From Oxalobacteraceae bacterium (GTDB lineage Bacteria > Pseudomonadota > Gammaproteobacteria > Burkholderiales > Burkholderiaceae_D), in the NCBI GenBank assembly GCA_021299035.1, contig JAJTGD010000016.1, forward strand, positions 55,192-119,191: a DNA stretch of 64,000 nt, in the 5' to 3' direction. Below are positions 57,728 to 64,000 of this stretch, piece by piece. The position numbers and the translations under genes were made by a program. Within the stretch, counting starts at the first letter, position 1; each line of letters begins with the position of its first letter. The notes under the pieces were generated by a model. It was not told the DNA's origin. It did not search any database and saw only the letters and a list, made by a program, of their open reading frames with translations.

Positions 57728-57754
57728 TCATCCCGGCGCAGGCCGGGAACCAGT
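57728..57754 (-). repeat. Dispersed palindromic repeat, copy 4 (inverted)
   Basis: GTCATC, CCGGCGCAGGCCGG, GAACCAG. About 40 bases after the secA stop; it may act as a hairpin at the transcript end. Between copies 3 and 4 is a perfect palindrome TGACTTGCAAGTCA (57662-57675). Confidence 0.82.
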
Positions 57755-57794
57755 GCTGTCAAGCCACTCTGATGACCAGCAATCGACCAAGCAC

Positions 57795-60393
57795 TCAGGC
57801 CAATTTACCGTGACACTGTTTAAACTTCTTGCCGCTACCGCAGGGGCAGGGGTCATTTCTGCCGACCTTGGGCATCGCATTGGTGATAGTGCCAGCACCG
57901 CGCGGCTCATCGAGCGCAGGGGGTGCTAGCAATTCTTCAGGCGAAGCTCCTGCGACTGGATGCGTACTGTCATGATCACGCGCACGACATCGTTCCGGAT
58001 CAGATCAAGCATCTGCGCAAACAACTGGAAAGCCTCGCGCTTGTACTCTTGCTTAGGGTTTTTCTGTGCATAACCACGCAGATGGATGCCTTGGCGCAGA
58101 TGATCTAGCGCAGCCAGGTGCTCACGCCAGTGGGTATCCATACTCTGCAACATCACGCTGCGCTCGAAACCGCTAAAAGCCTCAACGCCGACTAGATCCA
58201 GCTTGGCTTGGTACATCTGATCCACTTGATCCAGCAAGCGCCCGAGCAGATCGTCATCACTCAACTCCGGCTCAGCCTCAAGAGCGGCTTTCACTGACCA
58301 ATCAATCTGCCACTCACGCGACAGAGCTTCCTGTAGCGCGTCTAGCTCCCACTGCTCTTCCATCGAGGCTTCGGGTACATATAGTCGGAACAGATCGGTG
58401 AATACGCCTTGGCGCAGCGCGACGCTGGTCTCGGTCATCAGCTCGGCTTCAAGCAACTCGTTGCGCTGCTGATAAATCACTTTACGCTGATCATTCGCGA
58501 CATCGTCATACTCGAGCAACTGCTTCCGGATATCGAAGTTGCGTGCCTCGACCTTGCGCTGCGCTGATTCGATCGAACGCGACACAATGCCCGCCTCAAT
58601 CGGCTCATCTTCCGGCATGTTCAGCCGCTCCATGACCGCACGCACGCGGTCACCGGCAAAAATACGCAGCAGCGGGTCATCCAGCGATAGATAGAAGCGC
58701 GAAGAACCCGGGTCACCCTGACGGCCGGAACGACCGCGCAACTGGTTATCGATACGACGCGACTCATGGCGCTCAGTACCGATGATGTGCAGACCACCCG
58801 CAGTCACGACTTGCTCATGCAAAGACTGCCACTCGTCACGCAGCTTGTGGGCACGCGCGGCTTTGTCAGCTGCCGATAACGCGTCATCTGCTTCGATGAT
58901 CTGAATCTGCTTGTCGACGTTACCGCCCAACACGATATCGGTACCACGACCGGCCATATTGGTCGCAATCGTGATCATCTTGGGACGACCTGCCTGCGCC
59001 ACAATCTCAGCCTCACGCGCATGCTGTTTGGCGTTGAGTACGTTGTGCGGCAGTTTTTCTTTATCGAGCATGGCCGAGATCAACTCGGAGTTCTCGATGG
59101 AGGTTGTACCGACTAATACCGGTTGCCCGCGCTCGTAACAGTCACGCATATCGGCAATCACTGCGCGATATTTGCCGGCGGCGTTCTTGAACACCTGATC
59201 TTGCTTATCCTTGCGCTGACTCGGACGGTTCGGTGGAATCACGACGGTTTCCAGACCGTAGATTTCCTGGAACTCGAAGGCCTCAGTGTCAGCGGTACCT
59301 GTCATGCCGGCTAATTTGCCGTACATGCGGAAATAATTCTGGAAAGTGATCGAGGCCAGCGTCTGGTTCTCGTTCTGAATACGCGCACCTTCTTTTGCTT
59401 CGACCGCTTGATGCAGACCATCTGACCAGCGTCGGCCTTGCATCAAGCGACCGGTAAATTCATCGACGATGATGACTTCGCCGTCTTGCACCACGTAGTG
59501 CTGATCCTTGTGATACAGCGTATGCGCGCGCAGTGCTGCGTACAGGTGATGAATAAGTGTGATGTTGGCAGCGTCATACAATGATGCGCCCTCTGCCAGC
59601 AAACCCATCTCGGTCAGAATACGTTCGGCCTTTTCATGACCCGCTTCGGTCAGCAGAACCGTGTGGGCTTTTTCATCTTTAGTGTAATCACCCGGAACCT
59701 CGACCACGCCCTTGCCGTCCGGCGTCTCTTCGCCAATCTGTAATGTCAGCAGCGGCGGCAAGGCATTCATCTTGCGGTACATCTCGGTGTGATCTTCTGC
59801 CTGACCAGAGATGATGAGCGGCGTACGCGCCTCATCGATCAGAATCGAGTCAACCATTCATTGTTGGTGCCGTAAGTGATGTCAGCAGAGTAGGCTGCCT
59901 GCTTCATATCATGCGAGGCTTGCGACAAATTAACGCCGGTGGTGAGACCGAGCCAGCTGTACAACACGCCCATCCACTCTGCATCGCGCTGCGCGAGGTA
60001 ATCATTCACCGTCACCACATGCACGCCTTTGCCGGTGAGTGCATTTAGGTAAGCGGGTAGTGTCGCCATCAGCGTTTTACCCTCACCCGTACCCATCTCG
60101 GCGATCTTGCCCTGATGAAGCACCATACCGCCGATCAGCTGCACATCGAAGTGCCGCATTTTTAGCGCACGCCGTGAAGCCTCGCGGCAGACAGCAAAGG
60201 CCTCAACCAAAATGTCGTCGGTACTGGCGCCCGACTGCAGCTTGGCTTTCAGCTCGGGCGTTTTCGCCTTTAGCGCGTCATCTGACAACTGCTCAAGTAC
60301 GGACTCGAGCGCGTTGATCGCGCGAACTGTCTTTTGCGACTGTTTGATTAGTCGCTGGTTGCGACTACCGAAAATCTTGGTGAGTAGGGACAT
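57795..60393 (-). pseudogene. secA: Preprotein translocase ATPase SecA, interrupted by two frame lesions
   Basis: Motor of Sec protein export. ATG 60393 ([18 protein letters not shown]) leads to the Walker A region [20 protein letters not shown] and ends abruptly at YGTNNE (TGA at 59839). The frame resumes at [14 protein letters not shown] (59854 down), two bases later: compared with other SecA proteins about 29 residues, GFDYLRDNM through the VDE pair, are missing. The rest is normal ([33 protein letters not shown]) until TAG 57926. The zinc C-terminus, [20 protein letters not shown], is in another frame ending at 57797, one base out at about 57948. Two intact-looking lesion sites in an essential gene suggest a sequence/assembly fault or a dead copy. 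Confidence 0.9.
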
Positions 60394-60521
60394 GCCGAGG
60401 GTAGAAAAAATCAGGACCGCGCGCCTTTGCTGGCGCAAGTCGAAGCTGCGATTTTAGCATGCAGCCCCTTGTTATCCGACTGGCATCACTCAGCCGCAAA
60501 GGCTTGTGCTAAGGTTGCCAG

Positions 60522-61007
60522 ATGGCTAAACATTCACCCAATTTCACGCCGATGCGGCGCTCAGAGCAGCGCACGTCGAGCCGTGAGCTGCTGGAGTATT
60601 TGCGCTCGGATGACAAGCTCGGCAGCTTGCTGCCGACCGTGGAGCAGGTGGTTCAGCTGCAGGCCGCTTGCGAACAACAGCTGCCCTCATTATTCAGTAG
60701 CTGCCAGGTGATGCAGCTGCGCGAGGGAACCTTGCATATTTCAGCGCCAAATGCCGCTCTGGCGACGCGACTGCGCCAAATGCTGCCAAAGCTGCAACAA
60801 GGCTTGCGCGAAAACGGCTGGGGTGTGGAGCAGATCCGGCTCAAGGTACAGCTAATGCCAACGCAGCCTGCGCCGCCACCGCCATCCGAGCCACGCGTGT
60901 TGTCGAGCAGCGCGATCGCTTCTTTCGCGTCACTCGCAAATCAAATCGAGGAAAGCCCGTTACGGGATGCGCTGCAAAACCTGCTCAAGCACCAAAGCAA
61001 AATCTAA
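60522..61007 (+). CDS. DUF721/DciA-type protein
   Basis: 161 residues. DUF721 family; members named DciA load or support the replicative helicase DnaB in bacteria lacking DnaC. N-terminal fold of about 100 residues with LEYLRSDDKLGSLLPTVEQV, then LREGTLHISAPNAALATRLRQ (KH-like strands). Pro-rich linker and a helical tail. It is divergent from secA and converges with lpxC, leaving one base between stops. Function by family only. Confidence 0.82.
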   Translation: MAKHSPNFTPMRRSEQRTSSRELLEYLRSDDKLGSLLPTVEQVVQLQAACEQQLPSLFSSCQVMQLREGTLHISAPNAALATRLRQMLPKLQQGLRENGWGVEQIRLKVQLMPTQPAPPPPSEPRVLSSSAIASFASLANQIEESPLRDALQNLLKHQSKI

Positions 61008-61008
61008 A

Positions 61009-61944
61009 TTAAACGGGGGCCCACTCTTGCTCGAGCTGCGTCGAGTAGGCTGCTGGTGCAGCAGAGGCTAGAGGGAAAGTCGTGATCTCGTACGCGTCAC
61101 TGTCGTCGAAAAGTGCACGTAATAATTTGTTGTTCAGCCCGTGACCTGACTTGTGCGCGGTATAGCTTGCCAGCAGCGGGTGACCCGCCAAATACAGATC
61201 GCCCATGGCGTCGAGTATCTTGTGACGCACGAACTCATTGCGATAGCGCAGTCCACCGCTATTGAGAATACGGAACTCATCCATCACGATCGCGTTCTCG
61301 AGTGAACCGCCGCGCGCCAATCCCATGCCGCGCAAAGTCTCGACATCCTGCATGAAGCCGAAGGTACGTGCACGCGCGATTTCGCTGATGTAAGAGGCGA
61401 TGTCGAGATCCACCTCAGCCGTCTGGCCCGAACCATCGACCGCTGGATGATTAAACTCGATGAAAAACTTCAGCCGAAAACCATGCCAGGGCTCAAGCCG
61501 CGCCCATTTTTCGTTCGCGCCCTCACCCTCGCGTACCTCGATGATTTTTTTCACGCGTATGAAGCGCTTGGCGGCGCCAAGCTCGACACAGCCTGCTTGC
61601 TGGAGCAAGAATACAAATGAGGCTGCCGAACCATCCATGATGGGAATTTCTTCGGCATTAAGGTCTACCACCAGGTTGTCGATACCCAGACCCGCGCAGG
61701 CAGAAAGCAAATGCTCAACCGTCGATACCCGCACGCCATCTTTTTCAAGTACCGAGGCCATACGCGTGTCACCAATGCCACTGGCATTGGCGGGCAGCTC
61801 AACCACTGGATCGATGTCCACACGACGAAATACGATGCCGTGATCTGGCCCAGCAGGGCGTAGGGTAAGAGTGACACGCGTACCACAGTGCAGACCAACG
61901 CCTGTGGTCGACACGGTATCGCGAATAGTGCGCTGCTTAATCAT
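61009..61944 (-). CDS. lpxC: UDP-3-O-acyl-N-acetylglucosamine deacetylase
   Basis: Committed step of lipid A synthesis, zinc metalloenzyme, 311 residues. Zinc ligands: His in [17 protein letters not shown], and H...D in [38 protein letters not shown] and the catalytic His of [15 protein letters not shown] are present. It follows the peroxiredoxin gene on the same strand in the dcw-cluster tail. Confidence 0.97.
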   Translation of the reverse strand: MIKQRTIRDTVSTTGVGLHCGTRVTLTLRPAGPDHGIVFRRVDIDPVVELPANASGIGDTRMASVLEKDGVRVSTVEHLLSACAGLGIDNLVVDLNAEEIPIMDGSAASFVFLLQQAGCVELGAAKRFIRVKKIIEVREGEGANEKWARLEPWHGFRLKFFIEFNHPAVDGSGQTAEVDLDIASYISEIARARTFGFMQDVETLRGMGLARGGSLENAIVMDEFRILNSGGLRYRNEFVRHKILDAMGDLYLAGHPLLASYTAHKSGHGLNNKLLRALFDDSDAYEITTFPLASAAPAAYSTQLEQEWAPV

Positions 61945-62035
61945 GCGGGTAGCAGCAGTCGAGACTGCAATGTGAACTGAGCGCCAATGGTTTTGCTATT
62001 GAAGTCGTTCATGCGCAGTCTCAACTGCCTTGCGA

Positions 62036-62539
62036 TCACAGTTGGCCGAGCAGCGTTTCTGCGTTCGACACTTCGAACTTGCCAGCAGCTTCGAGGTTGA
62101 GCTGCTTGACCACGCCATCCTTCACTACCATGGAGTAGCGCTGCGAACGAATACCCATGCCGAAGCCCTTCAGATCAAACTCAAGGCCGAGCGCTTTGGT
62201 GAGGTCACCGTTACCGTCGGCCATCATGCGCACGACGCCAGTCGCTTGTTGATCACGACCCCAGGCACCCATCACGAAGGCATCATTTACCGAGATGCAC
62301 CAGATTTCATCGACGCCTTTGGCGTGCAGTTCGCTCGCGTGTTTTACATACCCCGGCACGTGTTGCGCCGAGCAGGTGGGCGTGAAAGCACCTGGCAGAC
62401 CGAAGATCGCGATGGTCTTGCCCTTGACGAGCGTGGCAACATCAAAGGTGTTGGGGCCAAGTGTGCAGCCCTCGGTCTCGGTTTCGATGAATTCAGCGAG
62501 CTTGCCGTCCGGCAGACGATCTCCGATTTTGATGCTCAT
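62036..62539 (-). CDS. Peroxiredoxin (Prx5-type)
   Basis: Thiol peroxidase of 167 residues, Prx5/AhpE-like redoxin. Peroxidatic Cys in FGLPGAFTPTCSAQHVPGY; later VDEIWCISVNDAFVMGAWGR holds another Cys. Likely reduced by glutathione or glutaredoxin as in relatives. Its place between ftsZ and lpxC is common in Burkholderiales. Confidence 0.93.
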   Translation of the reverse strand: MSIKIGDRLPDGKLAEFIETETEGCTLGPNTFDVATLVKGKTIAIFGLPGAFTPTCSAQHVPGYVKHASELHAKGVDEIWCISVNDAFVMGAWGRDQQATGVVRMMADGNGDLTKALGLEFDLKGFGMGIRSQRYSMVVKDGVVKQLNLEAAGKFEVSNAETLLGQL

Positions 62540-62577
62540 AGTGATCCTTTGGATAGTGGGAGGTGAAGTTGAACATG

Positions 62578-62604
62578 CTGGATCCCGGCCTCCGCCGGGA
62601 TGAT
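62578..62604 (+). repeat. Dispersed palindromic repeat, copy 5
   Basis: CTGGATC, CCGGCCTCCGCCGG, GATGAT. Single copy in the 204-base gap between ftsZ and the peroxiredoxin gene, 38 bases upstream of the latter. Confidence 0.82.
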
Positions 62605-62743
62605 GTGATCGAAGGCCGGTGGCTCTTTAAAGTAAGGCCTGCGCTGGTATCCAGCGTCTCGGTATTCGATCCATCCCCGCTCGACTAGCGGGCAGGCCAA
62701 AGTATGCCCTGCCCGCCAATTTCCTGCAGGCTCAAAACCGCCC

Positions 62744-63916
62744 TTAATCCGCCTGACGGCGCAGGAATGCCGGGATATCGTAAGTCTCGGTGCCATTGCG
62801 CTCCATCGCCCGCACCGTCTCCGATGCATGCTCGCGCCGCCACACCGCCGGGGTGCGAATCGGCTCGAACGTCTGGTTGGCGCCGGGCACAGCATCCGAC
62901 GCTGCAACCGCTGGCGTAGCGTCATAGGTGCCGGTACGGGCAACCGGTGTCGACACCAATATCGGCCGACGCGCGCGACCCAGGCCGGTAGCAACCACTG
63001 TGACACGTACCTCATCACCCATAGCATCGTCATAGGCGATACCTTGGGCGATGGAAGCGTCAGGCGCCGCAAAGGCACGCACAGTTTCCATGACCTGCTT
63101 GATCTCTTTACCCTTCAGCGAGCGGCTCGCGGTCACGTTCACCAGCACACCACGCGCACCGGACAGATCAATACCATCCAGCAGCGGCGAAGCGACCGCC
63201 TGCTCGGCAGCGATGCGCGCACGATCAAGACCAGAAGCCACCGCCGTACCCATCATCGCTTTGCCTTGCTCAGCCATGATGGTCTTCACATCGTTGAAAT
63301 CGACATTGATATGACCTGGCACGTTGATGATCTCGGCAATACCCGCTACCGCATTATTCAATACATCATCCGCGTGACCGAGCCACTCGAGCATGCTGTC
63401 ATCTTCGTAGATCTCTTCCAACTTTTCGTTAAGGATGACGATCAGCGAATCGACATGCTTGCCGAGCTCTTCAAGACCCTCATTCGCGATGTCCAGACAT
63501 TTCTGACCTTCATGGCTAAACGGCTTAGACACGACGGCTACGGTCAATGCGCCGAGTTGTTTCGCGACTTCAGCCACGACCGGTGCTGCACCAGTACCGG
63601 TACCACCACCCATGCCTGCGGCGATGAACACCATGTGCGCACCACGTAGGGCATCTTCAATACGGTCGCGCGTCTCTTCGGCCAGTTGACGTCCAACCGC
63701 TGGCTTCATACCGGCGCCGAGTCCAGATTCACCGACCTGAATCACGTTATGCGCCTTTGATTGCGACAAGGCCTGCGCATCGGTATTGGCAACGATAAAT
63801 TCGACGCCTGATACACCCTTGTTGATCATGTGCTGAACGGCATTGCCGCCAGCACCGCCGACACCGACCACCTTGATGATCGTCCCTTTCGTGTTTTCCA
63901 GCATATCGATTTCCAT
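62744..63916 (-). CDS. ftsZ: Cell division GTPase FtsZ
   Basis: Tubulin-like GTPase that forms the division ring, 390 residues. [14 protein letters not shown], the tubulin signature [30 protein letters not shown] and the conserved C-terminal peptide [14 protein letters not shown] (binding FtsA/ZipA) after a variable linker (about 320-375). ATG 63916 has GGGAG five bases upstream. Its usual neighbour ftsA would lie beyond the window end. ZapD (53607) is a known partner. Confidence 0.97.
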   Translation of the reverse strand: MEIDMLENTKGTIIKVVGVGGAGGNAVQHMINKGVSGVEFIVANTDAQALSQSKAHNVIQVGESGLGAGMKPAVGRQLAEETRDRIEDALRGAHMVFIAAGMGGGTGTGAAPVVAEVAKQLGALTVAVVSKPFSHEGQKCLDIANEGLEELGKHVDSLIVILNEKLEEIYEDDSMLEWLGHADDVLNNAVAGIAEIINVPGHINVDFNDVKTIMAEQGKAMMGTAVASGLDRARIAAEQAVASPLLDGIDLSGARGVLVNVTASRSLKGKEIKQVMETVRAFAAPDASIAQGIAYDDAMGDEVRVTVVATGLGRARRPILVSTPVARTGTYDATPAVAASDAVPGANQTFEPIRTPAVWRREHASETVRAMERNGTETYDIPAFLRRQAD

Positions 63917-64000
63917 ATTGACTCCCTTGGGTGAAGCAGTTTTCAGTCGTTAGCCATCACGCGATGTGACAGCTAGCCACTGACAACTGCGGTTGAAACA

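Overview
This window is ordinary bacterial chromosome, most consistent with a betaproteobacterium of the order Burkholderiales (possibly Oxalobacteraceae-like; the family is a guess). The evidence is gene order and protein type: ftsZ-peroxiredoxin-lpxC-dciA-secA-argJ, pilB-pilC-pilD-coaE-zapD-yacG-mutT, ispB/rplU-rpmA-obgE-proB, and rubredoxin/thiD-like/hemL. There is no prophage, insertion sequence, CRISPR array or defence island. The GC content looks moderate. Genes are densely packed, with many 1-14 nt overlaps and several GTG or TTG starts.

Layout. 1-1360: 3' part of a photolyase gene. 1367-9500 (minus): a type IV pilus chemosensory operon, pilG-pilH-pilI-pilJ-chpA. 9737-12135: rubredoxin, a ThiD-like kinase and hemL. 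12180-19885 (minus): corA, then a cell-envelope/RNA run mpl-yqiA-RNase II-TonB-like-aroE-mtgA. 20030-26542 (plus): an unknown protein, a TlpA-like thioredoxin, aroQ, accB-accC, prmA, a zinc-ribbon membrane protein and a PfkB kinase. 26600-35632 (minus): yggT, a histone H1-like protein, nrdA-nrdB with paired NrdR-type operators, ampD, a PilR-like activator without a receiver domain, a small membrane protein and a CcsA-like protein. 35739-37782 (plus): ffh and a SWIB/H1-like protein. 37914-40862 (minus): TPR protein, lytic transglycosylase, proS. 41032-42152 (plus): rppH and a CNP1-like protein. 42267-45205 (minus): proB, obgE, rpmA, rplU. 45396-54561 (plus): ispB, tRNA-Pro(CGG), a lipoprotein, a CorC-like protein, pilB-pilC-pilD, coaE, zapD, yacG. 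54568-63916: mutT, a DUF815 ATPase, argJ, secA (broken), dciA, lpxC, peroxiredoxin and ftsZ.

How the genes fit together. Three blocks bear on type IV pili: the Chp chemosensory operon, the pilBCD assembly genes, and a truncated PilR-like regulator that has no PilS partner beside it. Envelope growth and division are covered by mpl, ampD, mtgA, a lytic transglycosylase, lpxC, ftsZ, zapD and ispB. The rest is central metabolism and information processing.

Most unusual points. (1) secA is interrupted twice: an apparent 85-nt deletion removes the Walker B acidic pair, and a separate 1-nt shift sits before the SEC-C zinc motif. For an essential gene this means either a sequence/assembly fault or a dead copy with another copy elsewhere. 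(2) The first 35 nt of accC are duplicated 118 bp upstream, around an insert made of three small hairpins. (3) A PilR-like sigma-54 activator has lost its receiver domain, and pilS is absent from the expected place. (4) A decayed 57-bp tandem array lies between inverted copies of a dispersed palindromic repeat. I see no clearly new multi-gene system here.
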